Origin: a virus
DNA: 64,000 nucleotides
Direction: 5' to 3' (one strand)
IMG/VR virus record: IMGVR_UViG_3300032220_001356
Span: 1 to 64,000 of that record
The notes under the pieces are model-generated. The model was not told the origin of the DNA and made no database searches. It saw nothing but the letters and a program-made list of their open reading frames with translations. This document shows positions 29,187-39,605 of the stretch, one piece after another (positions within the stretch are counted from its first letter, which is position 1; every line of letters starts with the position of its first letter). The position numbers were made by a program, and so were the translations under genes.

Positions 29187-29807
29187 ATGAATAAAGTTTG
29201 TATTATATGTAACAAGGAGTATGAAGCCAAGAATTGGGCTTCAAAAACTTGTTCTAATGAATGTAGGTTACAGCATAATAATAATAGAAAAAAGAAAACT
29301 ATTCAAAATCATTTAGAAACATTTAATTGTAAGTTTTGTAATAAAGAAGTTATTCGTTATAGAATAAGAAATGGTTTTTGTTCCCGTTCTTGTGCATCAA
29401 AAATGTATATACAAAATGGTACATATAAAAATTGGATAAAATTTATACCAAAAAAAAGAACAGAAGAACAAAAAATAAATCACAAACTAAGAAAAAATGT
29501 TTCTAAAATAATTAGATTTTATTTATTTAAGCAATTGATTCCAAAAAGTTCTTCTACATGGAAAAAGTTACCATACACACCAGAAGAACTTAGAAAACAT
29601 CTTGAAAAACAATTTGATGAAAATATGAATTGGGAAAATTATGGAATTTATTGGCATATTGACCATATTTATCCACAATCAAAATTGTTGTTTCAAAGTT
29701 TTGATGATGAAAATTTTATAAAATGTTGGTCATTAGATAATTTAAGGCCATTAGAAAAGATTGAAAATATAAAAAAAAGTAACAGGATAATAGATGAAAA
29801 AAATTAA
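29187..29807 (+). CDS. HNH homing endonuclease with zinc fingers
   Basis: 206 aa. C-x-x-C pairs near 5, 23, 50 and 67 suggest N-terminal zinc ribbons. W-H-I-D-H-I-Y-P near 154-161 and W-S-L-D-N-L-R-P near 180-187 are the HNH core. Free-standing, very AT-rich, placed between the nuclease and the first glycosyltransferase, overlapping the latter by 14 bp. Confidence 0.9.
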   Translation: MNKVCIICNKEYEAKNWASKTCSNECRLQHNNNRKKKTIQNHLETFNCKFCNKEVIRYRIRNGFCSRSCASKMYIQNGTYKNWIKFIPKKRTEEQKINHKLRKNVSKIIRFYLFKQLIPKSSSTWKKLPYTPEELRKHLEKQFDENMNWENYGIYWHIDHIYPQSKLLFQSFDDENFIKCWSLDNLRPLEKIENIKKSNRIIDEKN

Positions 29808-31041
29808 AATTCTTACTCTGAGCGACCACCCTTTCTCTCCTTCTGGCGTTGCTCATATGTCCAAAAATATTATTGAAGGTATGTTGGCTACCGGAAAGTA
29901 TCAATTTATATCTTTTGGTGGTGCTATCAAACATCAAGACTATCGACCACAAAAAACCGAACAATGGAAAGATGATTGGGTTATTTTTCCAGTTGATGGA
30001 TATGGTTCGCAAGAGATGATTCGTTCTGTTCTGAGAACAGAACGTCCAGATATTATATGGTTTATGACTGACCCTCGTTTTTGGGGATGGTTATGGCAAA
30101 TGGAAAACGAAATTAGACCAAATGTACCTATGGTGTACTACCATGTTTGGGATAATTATCCATATCCAACATTTAATAGAAAGTTTTATCTTTCAAATGA
30201 CCATATTGCAACCATTTCAAAACTTTCAGATGATATTGTTGCAAATGTAGCACCAGAAGTTGAAAGAACTTATGTTCCACACGCTGTTGACACAAATATC
30301 TTCAAAAGACTTTCGGAACAAGAAATAGAAAAGTTTAAAAAAGAAACTCTCAATATTCAAGACGATAGATTTATTTTCTTCTGGAACAATAGAAACGCAA
30401 GACGCAAACAATCTGGTTCTGTTATGTGGTGGTTTGCTGAATTTTTGAAGAAAACAAATAAAAAAGCAACTCTTATTATGCATACCGAAGTTAAAGATCA
30501 AAACGGACAAGATTTGGTTGCTATTATGAACGAATTAGGGCTTACAAATAGAGAAATTCTTTTTTCTCAACAAAAGATGCCACCACAAAATCTAGCTTAC
30601 TTTTATAATTTAGCAGATGCAACAATTAACATCTCAGACGCAGAAGGCTTTGGACTTGCAACTCTTGAATCTCTTGCTTGTGAAACACCAATCATTGTTA
30701 CAAAAACTGGTGGACTACAAGACCAAATTAGAAATGAAAAAGGAATTTTTGGAATTGAAATAGAACCATCATCAAGAGCAGTAATTGGTTCACAAGATGT
30801 ACCATTTATTTATGAAGACAGAATCAGCCAAGAACAATTTGTTAGTGCTTTAGATACTTTTACAAATATTCCTAAAGAACAAAGAAAAACAATTGGACAA
30901 CTTGGTAGAGAACACGTTATGAGTAATTTTAACTTCGCTGATTTTATTAAGCGTTGGGATAATATATTTACTGACATTTATACCAATAAGGGCTCTTGGC
31001 CCAACAAATCATACAAAGCTTGGGAATTGAAGGAAATCTAA
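29794..31041 (+). CDS. Glycosyltransferase, GT4 type (GT-B fold)
   Basis: 415 aa. S-P-S-G-V-A-H-M near 17-24 (donor/acceptor loop) and S-D-A-E-G-F-G-L-A-T-L-E-S-L-A near 280-294 (E-x7-E-type nucleotide-sugar motif). First of seven sugar-transfer genes on one strand with overlapping ends. Acceptor unknown. Confidence 0.87.
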   Translation: MKKIKILTLSDHPFSPSGVAHMSKNIIEGMLATGKYQFISFGGAIKHQDYRPQKTEQWKDDWVIFPVDGYGSQEMIRSVLRTERPDIIWFMTDPRFWGWLWQMENEIRPNVPMVYYHVWDNYPYPTFNRKFYLSNDHIATISKLSDDIVANVAPEVERTYVPHAVDTNIFKRLSEQEIEKFKKETLNIQDDRFIFFWNNRNARRKQSGSVMWWFAEFLKKTNKKATLIMHTEVKDQNGQDLVAIMNELGLTNREILFSQQKMPPQNLAYFYNLADATINISDAEGFGLATLESLACETPIIVTKTGGLQDQIRNEKGIFGIEIEPSSRAVIGSQDVPFIYEDRISQEQFVSALDTFTNIPKEQRKTIGQLGREHVMSNFNFADFIKRWDNIFTDIYTNKGSWPNKSYKAWELKEI

Positions 31042-33005
31042 TGAAAAAGAAAATATTAGTAACAGGTCCAGCACTTACTGCCTCTGGATATGGCGAACAA
31101 TCTAGATTTGCATTGAGAGCACTACGTTCAAGAGAAGATTTATTCGATATTTATCTTGCTGCTACTCCTTGGGGACAATGTGGCTGGATTCATGAAGATA
31201 ACGAAGAAAGAGCATGGTTAGATAGTTTAATTATTAAAAATGCTCAGTACAATCAAGCTTCTAATGGACAACCACAATATGATATGTCGTTGCAAATTTC
31301 AATTCCCAACGAATGGAAAAAGCTAGCACCAATTAATATTGGATATACAGCAGGTATTGAAACTAATAAGATTTCTCCTCATTGGATTCAACCATCCAAT
31401 CAAATGGATAAAATTATTGTTGTATCTAACTTTGCAAAGAAAGGATTTGAAAACGGAGTCTATACTGCCACAGATCAAAGAACAGGTCAACAAATCCAAA
31501 ACTTTAGATGCAATGCACCAATAGAGGTAGTTAATTACCCTGTTCGTCGCTTTGAATCAAGTGAGTTAGAACTAAATCTAACAACAGATTTTAATTTCCT
31601 TGTCGTCGCTCAAGGAGGACCAAGAAAGAATCTAGCAAATACACTCAAATGGTTTGTGGAAGAATTTAAAAACGATGAAAACGTTGGTTTAATTTGCAAG
31701 ACTCATACTGCTGGTTCTTCTCAAATTGATCGAGAAATGACAACGAATGCAATCAAGAATATCCTTGCAGAGCACACAGATAAGAAATGCAAAGTATACG
31801 TCCTCCACGGCGATATGAGCGAAGCAGAAATGGCAGGGCTCTATACCCATCCAAAAGTAAAAGCGTTGCTCTCGTTGTCTCACGGAGAGGGTTTTGGGCT
31901 TCCAATATTTGAGGCAGCATACTACGGACTTCCAGTTATCACGACTGAGTGGTCTGGTCCTATGGACTTTATGTATTGTCCAAATAAAGAAGGTAAAGTT
32001 AAACCACACTTTGCAAGAGTTGATTTTACGCTTGGACCAATCCAACAAGAAGCAGTTTGGCAAGGTGTATTAGAAAAAGATACAATGTGGGCTTTCCCAA
32101 ATCATCTTTCTGCCAAAGAAGCAATGAGAGAAGTTTATAAGAATCACGATAGATTCCGTGGTCAAGCAAAACGTCTTGCTGCTCATGTTGAAAAACAATT
32201 TTCAAATGACAAAATGAACGAATTATTTGTTCAACAAGTATATGGTAAAAAAGTAGAAAAATTTGATATCAATAGTCTACCAAAAATTTCATTAATTTCT
32301 TCTGTTTATAATTCAGATGAATATATCGAACAGTTTATGGAAGATATTACAAGACAATCAATCTTTAAAGATAAATGTGAGTGGATTATTATCAATGCAA
32401 ATTCTCCCGGCAATGAAGAAGAAGTTATTATGCGTTATGTTAACAAATATCCAAACATAATATACAAGCGTCTTGATTCGGACCCCGGTATTTATGCTAC
32501 TTGGAATATGGCAATTAAAATGTCTACAGGAGAGTTTATAACAAACGCAAATACTGACGATAGAAAATCACCAAACTCTTTGCTAGAACATGCAAAAACG
32601 CTTTTCCTAAATAAAGAAATCGACTTGGCATATTCCGATAGTTATATCACTCACGAAGCCAACAAAAGATGGGAAGATATAGATAAAAATAACTGTCAAC
32701 GCTATAACTTTGAACAATTTTCACCCAAAGCAATGTTGAGAGGAAATTTGCCACATAACAATCCAATGTGGAGAAGAAGTTTGCACGAAAAATTTGGTTT
32801 TTTCAATGAAAACTATCGTTCTGCATCAGATTGGGAATTTTGGCTAACTTGTGCTGCTGGTGGCTCCAAATTTATAAAGTGTGATATTCCATTAGGTATT
32901 TATTACTTCAATCCAAAAGGAATTTCAACAAATTTTGAAAACTTTTCTTGGAAACAAAAAGAAGAAGAGGAAATTTATACAAAATTTAGTAAGTTGATTA
33001 AATAA
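31041..33005 (+). CDS. Two-domain glycosyltransferase (GT4 + GT2)
   Basis: 654 aa from ATG 31041 (TAATG overlap). Residues 1-405: GT4 domain with G-Y-G-E-Q-S-R near 17-23 and S-H-G-E-G-F-G-L-P-I-F-E-A near 278-290. From about 414: GT2 (GT-A) domain, I-S-S-V-Y-N-S-D-E-Y, then I-Y-A-T-W-N-M-A-I and T-N-A-N-T-D-D, the metal-binding acidic triplet. Such fusions add two sugars in sequence. Confidence 0.87.
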   Translation: MKKKILVTGPALTASGYGEQSRFALRALRSREDLFDIYLAATPWGQCGWIHEDNEERAWLDSLIIKNAQYNQASNGQPQYDMSLQISIPNEWKKLAPINIGYTAGIETNKISPHWIQPSNQMDKIIVVSNFAKKGFENGVYTATDQRTGQQIQNFRCNAPIEVVNYPVRRFESSELELNLTTDFNFLVVAQGGPRKNLANTLKWFVEEFKNDENVGLICKTHTAGSSQIDREMTTNAIKNILAEHTDKKCKVYVLHGDMSEAEMAGLYTHPKVKALLSLSHGEGFGLPIFEAAYYGLPVITTEWSGPMDFMYCPNKEGKVKPHFARVDFTLGPIQQEAVWQGVLEKDTMWAFPNHLSAKEAMREVYKNHDRFRGQAKRLAAHVEKQFSNDKMNELFVQQVYGKKVEKFDINSLPKISLISSVYNSDEYIEQFMEDITRQSIFKDKCEWIIINANSPGNEEEVIMRYVNKYPNIIYKRLDSDPGIYATWNMAIKMSTGEFITNANTDDRKSPNSLLEHAKTLFLNKEIDLAYSDSYITHEANKRWEDIDKNNCQRYNFEQFSPKAMLRGNLPHNNPMWRRSLHEKFGFFNENYRSASDWEFWLTCAAGGSKFIKCDIPLGIYYFNPKGISTNFENFSWKQKEEEEIYTKFSKLIK

Positions 33006-33853
33006 TGAAAGTTATTTCGTATTCTTTATTTGAACCAAAACAACTACCTTTACATAGAGAGTGGGACAAGTGGAAAACAGAAAATCAAAGATATTGGTTT
33101 AATATACCAACAGTTATTTTATTAAATAAAATTATATATCCAGATTATGTTTCAAAATTTTATTTGTCTCCAAATGTTTTTGAAAATCCTTTAAGTGAAA
33201 TTTTTAATATTTTTGAAGTTGAATATGAAGTAATCCAAAGAGAGTACAATTTTACCGAACCTGCTATCTGGAGAATGATGCCTCTTTGGGAAAGAGGCGT
33301 TGAAATATTCCATTCTAGAGATATTGATTCGTTAACCTCAGAAAATGAATATAGATATATAAAATCATTTGAAAATTCTGAATGTTGCGTTGGTACAATA
33401 AGAAGTCACGAAAATCATTATAATTTACCTTGTCGTATGCTTGCTGGTCTTTCTAGTTTTAAGCCAAACAAAATTCCTTTTTCTATAAAAGGTATTAATT
33501 TTGATATGTATTATTCTATGAAAGACAGCAATTATGGTTCCGACCAAAACTTGTTAATTAAAACATTTACGTTCAACGAGGAATTTACAAAATCTAATTT
33601 TTTAGATTGTAAAATAGATAGACAATTTAATAAGCAAGATTTTAATTGCTTAGAGGCAAACTTAAACAGCATAGAAATTAATAAAAAAATTGATACTATT
33701 TTCAAAAAAATAAAACAAACTACCAACACTACTTGGCTTGGAGAACCCTGCGATTCTAGAGGAGAATTGTTAAATTATTTGCTTAATGAAAGAAATGATA
33801 TTAGATTAAAAATTGCAAATAATAAAAATTTGTCACTATTTTACAAGGTTTAA
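33005..33853 (+). CDS. Glycosyltransferase-like protein
   Basis: 282 aa. R-D-I-D near 105-108 after W-R-M-M-P-L-W-E-R-G could be the DxD metal motif of a GT-A enzyme. Otherwise weakly conserved to my eye. Position between confirmed transferases supports a sugar-transfer or sugar-modification role. Confidence 0.6.
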   Translation: MKVISYSLFEPKQLPLHREWDKWKTENQRYWFNIPTVILLNKIIYPDYVSKFYLSPNVFENPLSEIFNIFEVEYEVIQREYNFTEPAIWRMMPLWERGVEIFHSRDIDSLTSENEYRYIKSFENSECCVGTIRSHENHYNLPCRMLAGLSSFKPNKIPFSIKGINFDMYYSMKDSNYGSDQNLLIKTFTFNEEFTKSNFLDCKIDRQFNKQDFNCLEANLNSIEINKKIDTIFKKIKQTTNTTWLGEPCDSRGELLNYLLNERNDIRLKIANNKNLSLFYKV

Positions 33854-33855
33854 CA

Positions 33856-34641
33856 ATGAGAATTTTTGTCGGCAAACAAACACCAGAACACAAGAGAGAC
33901 ACATCCAGAGAATTAATGGATATCTGGAAAGAAATGGGATTGTGTGAAATTATCGAAGGTGAAGTCGAGGATTATTTTATTTGGGCCAATGAGCCAAATG
34001 GAACTTTACTATACGAATATGACCGATGGGATGTATTTCCTTTATTGCCACCTATATGGAAAAAAGGTTTATTTGCAGGTATGCAACATCCAAATGGAAT
34101 GCCTTGGATATATTGGGGAAGAAGACCAAAAATGTTGCATTCTAAAATAGAAAGCGGTTTAAAGTCATACGACACCAGACAAATTGAATCCATTTTTCTT
34201 GGAAAAGTAGAAAACGGCATTCAATTAAACAATAGAACCACCCATGATTGGTCTAAATCAATAGAATTGTTTAGTATGCCAATTAAGATGGGAGATAGTT
34301 TTAATTGGCCTTTTACACAAGAAGAATATTTAAACAAAGTCGCTGACTCTAAGTTTGGTCTTTGTCTTGCTGGATATGGTCCAAAATGCAATAGAGAAAT
34401 AGAGTATTTAGGTCTTGGTGTTGTTCCAATTATTACTGAAAATGTATGTGTAAAATACCACGACCCACTTATTGAAGGTATGCATTACTTCAAAGTTTCA
34501 AACTCAGACCAAATAGATAAAACAATCAAAGAATGTTCGAAAGATAGATGGGAATATATGTCTTATAATTGTAAAAAATGGTACAATAAAAACTGTTCCC
34601 CTCTTGGGTCTTTTGAAACAACATACAATATATTAAAATAA
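33856..34641 (+). CDS. Exostosin-like glycosyltransferase
   Basis: 261 aa. K-F-G-L-C-L-A-G-Y-G-P-K-C-N-R-E-I-E-Y near 171-189 followed by G-V-V-P-I-I resembles the nucleotide-sugar site of GT47/exostosin-type enzymes. Ends in TAATG overlap with the fucosyltransferase gene. Confidence 0.65.
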   Translation: MRIFVGKQTPEHKRDTSRELMDIWKEMGLCEIIEGEVEDYFIWANEPNGTLLYEYDRWDVFPLLPPIWKKGLFAGMQHPNGMPWIYWGRRPKMLHSKIESGLKSYDTRQIESIFLGKVENGIQLNNRTTHDWSKSIELFSMPIKMGDSFNWPFTQEEYLNKVADSKFGLCLAGYGPKCNREIEYLGLGVVPIITENVCVKYHDPLIEGMHYFKVSNSDQIDKTIKECSKDRWEYMSYNCKKWYNKNCSPLGSFETTYNILK

Positions 34642-35567
34642 TGAAAAATTTAAAAGTTAATTTTGTTGATTTTTGGGATAATTTTGATAAAGTTGATAAC
34701 TATTTTTTTCATTTGTTATCAAACAACTATAATGTAGAAATTTCCGAAAATCCAGATGTTTTGTTCTTTTCAGTCGATTATGCAAAAAGAAAAGAAAGAG
34801 ACAAATATGTTAATCATAATTGTAAAAAAGTCTTTTTTACTGGAGAGAACATAAGACCCAACTTTTTTGTTCCCGGTTCTGTAGAATATCCCAGATATAG
34901 CATAGGTAAATGCGATTTTTCTTTTTCTTTTGATAATATGAATTTTTATAAAAACTATAGATTACCATTATGGATTTTGTACATAAATTGGTTTAATGTT
35001 CCGCACAACGATAACAGGGACCAATCTTATTTAATACCATTAGATAATATATTAAATAAACAATTTTTTAATCCAAATAAGTTTTGTAATTTTGTTTTTT
35101 CTAATAATCAAGGTAAAAGATTAGACATTCTTAATCATCTTAAAAAATACAAAAACATTGATTGTGCTGGAAGATTAGAAAATAATGTAAACTTTTCTAT
35201 TCTTGGTAGAGGTGACCAAAAATATAAAATTGATTTTATAAAAAACTATAAGTTTACAATTGCAGCAGAAAACTCTAAAACCGATGGTTACACAACTGAA
35301 AAAATAATTCATCCTTTATCGGTTGGTAGTATACCAATTTACTGGGGTTCATCAACAGTAAATAATGATTTTAATAAACAATGCTTTATTAACGTTGATA
35401 GTTTTTCAAACCTTGATGAATTGGTAGAGTATGTTATATATGTTGATAATTCAAAACAAGAATATGAAAAAATAATCAATGCTCCAATTTTTCCAAATAA
35501 TAAAATACCAGAACAATTCATGCCCGATTCAATATTAAAATACTTTGAGGATTACATACTATGCTAA
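34641..35567 (+). CDS. GT10 alpha-fucosyltransferase
   Basis: 308 aa. The C-terminal GT10 core is clear: Y-K-F-T-I-A-A-E-N-S near 209-218, D-G-Y-T-T-E-K-I near 221-228 and P-I-Y-W-G near 238-242, which binds GDP-fucose. GDP-fucose synthesis genes are at 43366 and 44283, so donor and transferase are encoded together. Confidence 0.85.
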   Translation: MKNLKVNFVDFWDNFDKVDNYFFHLLSNNYNVEISENPDVLFFSVDYAKRKERDKYVNHNCKKVFFTGENIRPNFFVPGSVEYPRYSIGKCDFSFSFDNMNFYKNYRLPLWILYINWFNVPHNDNRDQSYLIPLDNILNKQFFNPNKFCNFVFSNNQGKRLDILNHLKKYKNIDCAGRLENNVNFSILGRGDQKYKIDFIKNYKFTIAAENSKTDGYTTEKIIHPLSVGSIPIYWGSSTVNNDFNKQCFINVDSFSNLDELVEYVIYVDNSKQEYEKIINAPIFPNNKIPEQFMPDSILKYFEDYILC

Positions 35568-36241
35568 ATGTAGAAAAAGTTTATATTGCTCATTACACAA
35601 AACTTATTGAAAGAAAACAAAGATTAGATGGTATCTTAAGAGAAAATGGAATAAAAGCAGAATATGTTTTTGATTTTGATAAAGACGTATTGACTGATGA
35701 CATAATAAAAGAATATTATGTTTGTGATGAACAAAGTTATAATAATACTATTTCAAAAATTTATAAAAATGGCTCATTTAGAAAACTTAACTTGGCAGAA
35801 ATTTCACTAACTATTAAGCATTGTTATATAATGAAAAAAATAAGTAATGAATGTAAGGATTATGCTTTGGTCTTAGAAGATGATGTAGTTTTTGAAGATA
35901 GTTTTGTTGATAAATTCAACGATTATCTTTCTAAAACTCCAAACGATTGGGATGTTATTTTTTTGGGCAATTGCTGTGGTCTAAGAATTCCAAAAGAACA
36001 GATTGTCGAAGGAAAAGTTGCTTATGTAAAACAACATCCAGCGTCTAAATGTACTGACTCATTTTTAATTAAGAAGGAATTGGCAGAAAAGTTATCAAAA
36101 ACAATGAAGCCATTTAATACTATTTGCGATTGGGAATATTCGTATCAATTTTATTTACACAACGCAAAAGTTTATTGGTGGGAGCCTACATTGGTTACAC
36201 AAGGTTCTGAAAATGGTCTTTATAAATCGGTATTGCGATGA
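35561..36241 (+). CDS. GT25 family glycosyltransferase (LPS type)
   Basis: 226 aa. N-terminal V-E-K-V-Y-I-A-H and E-R-K-Q-R, then A-E-I-S-L-T-I-K-H near 78-86 and A-L-V-L-E-D-D-V near 102-109, the E-D-D metal site of GT25 (LgtB/LpsA-like) enzymes. Overlaps neighbours by a few bases on both sides. Confidence 0.85.
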   Translation: MLNVEKVYIAHYTKLIERKQRLDGILRENGIKAEYVFDFDKDVLTDDIIKEYYVCDEQSYNNTISKIYKNGSFRKLNLAEISLTIKHCYIMKKISNECKDYALVLEDDVVFEDSFVDKFNDYLSKTPNDWDVIFLGNCCGLRIPKEQIVEGKVAYVKQHPASKCTDSFLIKKELAEKLSKTMKPFNTICDWEYSYQFYLHNAKVYWWEPTLVTQGSENGLYKSVLR

Positions 36242-37359
36242 AAAAAATAAAAATTGCCTTTATTAAATTCGGCGGTTTATCTGCTGGTGGAACTGAAAAA
36301 TACCTACAAACACTTGCTGCTAATTTACCAAAACAACAATTTGAGGTTGACTATTATTATACTGACGGCGTACCATTAGTTGGTAATAATTGGAAGCACC
36401 CAAATACTGACAAAGATAGAGTTGAATATATGCTCTCTAATAACATAAATATTATTCATGTTAATTGTGAAGCAAGGGATGATAGATTTGGCCCACCATA
36501 TGTTTGGATAAATTCAAATTTTTTTGAATTATTTAACTCAAAAAAATACGACATAATCCAAACAGGTCGTTCTGGGTATCAAGAATATCCTTTTTGTTCC
36601 ATGAATAATGAAATATTCGTTGATAGTATACATGGCTATGGAGCACAGGGTATTGAAAAAAGAGATAACATTATTAAGACTGTTTTGCTTTCAAACACGC
36701 AAATAAAAAATTGGATTAGTAATGGTGGTGAAGAAAATAAAATTGTTTGTATTCCCCCTTTAATAGAGTTTCCAAAAAAACCTTTTATTTCACTAAGAAA
36801 GCAACTTAATATTAATGAAGATGTGTTTATTTATGGAATGCATCAAGGCAATAGAGAAGATATTTTCTCTGACATTCCACTTCAAGCATACAAACAAATA
36901 GAAAATGAAAAAACTTTGTTTTTAATGTTAGGTGGAGCACAAAAATATAGAAATCAAGCGCAACAATTGAATATAAAAAATATAAAATTTTTAGATTTCA
37001 ATGGTGATTCAAAATACATTAATGATTTTGTTTATACACTAGATGTTTTTTCACACGGTAGGTTTGATGGTGAAGTATGCTCTGCGGCAATTATTGAAGC
37101 GTTATATCATGGCAAGCCAATTATTAGCCACCCAGCAATTAATAATGGTCATTTTGAGCAAATTGATGGTTGTGGTTTTATAGCACATTCTATTGATGAA
37201 TATTCTAAAAAAATGCAACTTCTTTTTGACAACAAACAGATATATGATATATTGACAATGAACTGTTTATTAAAATATAATAATGTTTATAGTTTTGAAA
37301 AAAGTATAGACAAATACATCTCTTTATACAAGGAAATTGTTTATGAAAGAAACATATAG
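36238..37359 (+). CDS. Glycosyltransferase, GT4 type
   Basis: 373 aa. Opens F-G-G-L-S-A-G-G-T-E-K-Y; the nucleotide-sugar motif reads F-S-H-G-R-F-D-G-E-V-C-S-A-A-I-I-E-A near 270-287. AAAAAAT-rich start overlapping the previous stop. Last transferase before the heptose genes. Confidence 0.82.
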   Translation: MKKIKIAFIKFGGLSAGGTEKYLQTLAANLPKQQFEVDYYYTDGVPLVGNNWKHPNTDKDRVEYMLSNNINIIHVNCEARDDRFGPPYVWINSNFFELFNSKKYDIIQTGRSGYQEYPFCSMNNEIFVDSIHGYGAQGIEKRDNIIKTVLLSNTQIKNWISNGGEENKIVCIPPLIEFPKKPFISLRKQLNINEDVFIYGMHQGNREDIFSDIPLQAYKQIENEKTLFLMLGGAQKYRNQAQQLNIKNIKFLDFNGDSKYINDFVYTLDVFSHGRFDGEVCSAAIIEALYHGKPIISHPAINNGHFEQIDGCGFIAHSIDEYSKKMQLLFDNKQIYDILTMNCLLKYNNVYSFEKSIDKYISLYKEIVYERNI

Positions 37360-37924
37360 TCAATATATCTCAAATTATTTGGAAGAAGTTGTTCTAATTG
37401 CTAACAAAATTTCAAAAGATAATCTTTTGGGTTTTGTAAATGAAATAAAAAATCTTAAAAATTCACAAGGAAGATTGTTTATTTTTGGTGTTGGTGGTAG
37501 TGCTGCCAATGCTTCACACGCTGTTAATGATTTTAGAAAAATTTTAAATATTGAAACTTATTCTCCATTAGATAATGTTTCTGAATTAACAGCAAGAATA
37601 AACGACGAAAGTTGGGATGTAAGTCTGGTAAATTGGCTAAAAGTATCAAAACTCAATAAATCAGATGCAATTTTAATTTTTTCTGTTGGTGGTGGCTCTG
37701 ATACTACATCTAAAAACTTAGTTAAAGTTATGGAATATGCAAAACTTAATAATTGCAAAATTCTTTCCGTTGTTAGTAGAGATGGTGGATATGCCAAACA
37801 ATTATCTGATGTATGTGTTATGATACCTGTGTTTGCTGACAACAGAATCACGCCACACGCTGAAGAATGGCAAGCAGTAGTGTGGCATATGATAGTTAGT
37901 TGCATTTCTAATGTTGAAGGATAA
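37343..37924 (+). CDS. SIS-domain sedoheptulose-7-phosphate isomerase-like (GmhA-like)
   Basis: 193 aa from ATG 37343 (AGGAA 7 nt upstream). G-V-G-G-S-A-A-N-A-S-H near 49-59 and S-V-G-G-G-S near 113-118 bind sugar phosphate; P-H-A-E-E-W-Q near 172-178 supplies metal or catalytic residues. GmhA converts sedoheptulose 7-phosphate to heptose 7-phosphate, the first step of NDP-heptose synthesis; a kinase and a nucleotidyltransferase follow. Confidence 0.8.
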   Translation: MKETYSQYISNYLEEVVLIANKISKDNLLGFVNEIKNLKNSQGRLFIFGVGGSAANASHAVNDFRKILNIETYSPLDNVSELTARINDESWDVSLVNWLKVSKLNKSDAILIFSVGGGSDTTSKNLVKVMEYAKLNNCKILSVVSRDGGYAKQLSDVCVMIPVFADNRITPHAEEWQAVVWHMIVSCISNVEG

Positions 37925-37928
37925 TAAA

Positions 37929-38630
37929 ATGAAAATCAAGATTTACTCAGATGGTGCCAATATCAACGAAATGATTGAGGCATATAACAACAAAACAGTT
38001 CAAGGATTTACAACTAACCCAACTCTCATGAGTAAGGCTGGTATTAAGGATTATAAAGGGTTTGCTATAGATGTTTTAAATAATATTAAAGATATGCCAA
38101 TTTCATTTGAAGTATTTTCTGATACTTTTGATGAAATGTATAAACAAGCAAAAATTTTAAATTCTCTTGGCGATAATGTATACGTTAAAATTCCAATTAT
38201 GAACACAAAAGGGAAGCCTTCATATAAACTCATAAATAAACTAGATTCTGAAAAAGTAAAATTAAATATTACTGCTGTTTTCACAACGAATCAAGTTTCT
38301 CGTATTCTAAAAAACGTCGATGGAACTACTGCTCATATTATATCCATTTTTGCAGGTAGAATAGCAGATACAGGTATCGACCCAACTCCCATTATGAAAA
38401 AGAGTCTAAAGAAAATAAAATCACATAGTCAATTATTACAACTTTTATGGGCTAGTCCAAGAGAGGTGCTAAATATTTATCAAGCCGATAAAATTGGATG
38501 CGATATTATTACAGTAACTCCTTCTACATTAGACAAACTTTCGTTATCTAATAAAGACTTGAATGAATTTTCTAGAGAAACAGTTGAAATGTTTTACAAT
38601 GACGCTTTAAAGTCGGGATTTTCTCTATGA
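37929..38630 (+). CDS. Transaldolase (TalC/FSA-type)
   Basis: 233 aa. F-T-T-N-P-T-L at 27-33 and Y-V-K-I-P at 85-89 with the Schiff-base lysine at 87; I-S-I-F-A-G-R-I near 141-148. Small transaldolases occur in cyanophages, where they are linked to the pentose phosphate pathway. Here the gene lies between the isomerase and the heptose kinase, so making sedoheptulose 7-phosphate for heptose synthesis is an attractive inference. Confidence 0.87.
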   Translation: MKIKIYSDGANINEMIEAYNNKTVQGFTTNPTLMSKAGIKDYKGFAIDVLNNIKDMPISFEVFSDTFDEMYKQAKILNSLGDNVYVKIPIMNTKGKPSYKLINKLDSEKVKLNITAVFTTNQVSRILKNVDGTTAHIISIFAGRIADTGIDPTPIMKKSLKKIKSHSQLLQLLWASPREVLNIYQADKIGCDIITVTPSTLDKLSLSNKDLNEFSRETVEMFYNDALKSGFSL

Positions 38631-39604
38631 TTATTGCTAAAGCACCACTTAGAATAACTCTTGCCGGAGGAGGTACTGATTTACCAGATTTTTATACAAA
38701 GTTTGGCGGCTCCGTTACAAGTATGGCAATTGACAAACATATTTTTGTTAGTTTTAAGAGAAATATATTAGATAATTTGGTTAGGCTTCGTTATTTAAAA
38801 ACTGAAGAAGTAGAAACTATTAACAAACTAAGCAATGAAAGAGCGAGAGAATCATTGAAACATTTTAAAATTTTTGACCAATGTGAAATTACTAGTATTG
38901 GAGATTTACCTGCAAGCACAGGCTTGGGTTCATCTGGTAGTTATATTGTTTCATTAATTACTGCTATTCAACAATATAAAAAACTAAATATGTCCAAACA
39001 TGACATTGCTGAATTGGCTTGTAAAATTGAAATGGAAGAATTAAATGAACCAGTTGGTAAACAAGACCAGTTTATTGCTTCTTATGGTGGTATAAAAACA
39101 TTTAATATCGATACCAACGGTAATGTAGAAGTTGAAAATTTTGATTTTAGTTCTGATGATTTAAAACATTTCATACAAAATAATAGAATTTACTATACTG
39201 GAATTCAAAGAAGTGCTTCTGAAGTTTTAAAATCTCAAAAAACAAATCAAACAAACTTTGAAGATAAAATGAAAAAAATAAGTGATTTAAGTTTAAAGTT
39301 TGTTACTGCATTAAAACAAAAAAATTATGATTATTATGGTCAATTGTTAAATGAACATTGGATGCAAAAAAAAGCACTTTCTCCTTGTATGACAACCAAT
39401 AATGTTGAACAAATTTATTATGATTTGATGAATAATAATAAAATATTTGGTGGCAAAATTATTGGTGCAGGCGGTGGAGGATTTTTGTTGGTATATTGTA
39501 ATAAAGACCATTCATATGTAGATAATTATATGCAATCAAAGGGTATGCTTAGATTGGACTATAATGTTGATTTTGATGGTGCAAATATTGTTTATGAGTC
39601 ATAA
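38627..39604 (+). CDS. GHMP kinase, heptose-7-phosphate kinase-like (HddA-like)
   Basis: 325 aa. A-P-L-R-I-T-L-A-G-G-G-T-D at 5-17, S-T-G-L-G-S-S-G-S near 96-104 (ATP loop) and G-A-G-G-G-G near 284-289 define a GHMP kinase of the HddA type (D-glycero-alpha-D-manno-heptose 7-phosphate kinase; related enzymes act on fucose). Four-base overlap with the transaldolase. Confidence 0.83.
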   Translation: MIIAKAPLRITLAGGGTDLPDFYTKFGGSVTSMAIDKHIFVSFKRNILDNLVRLRYLKTEEVETINKLSNERARESLKHFKIFDQCEITSIGDLPASTGLGSSGSYIVSLITAIQQYKKLNMSKHDIAELACKIEMEELNEPVGKQDQFIASYGGIKTFNIDTNGNVEVENFDFSSDDLKHFIQNNRIYYTGIQRSASEVLKSQKTNQTNFEDKMKKISDLSLKFVTALKQKNYDYYGQLLNEHWMQKKALSPCMTTNNVEQIYYDLMNNNKIFGGKIIGAGGGGFLLVYCNKDHSYVDNYMQSKGMLRLDYNVDFDGANIVYES

Positions 39605-39605
39605 C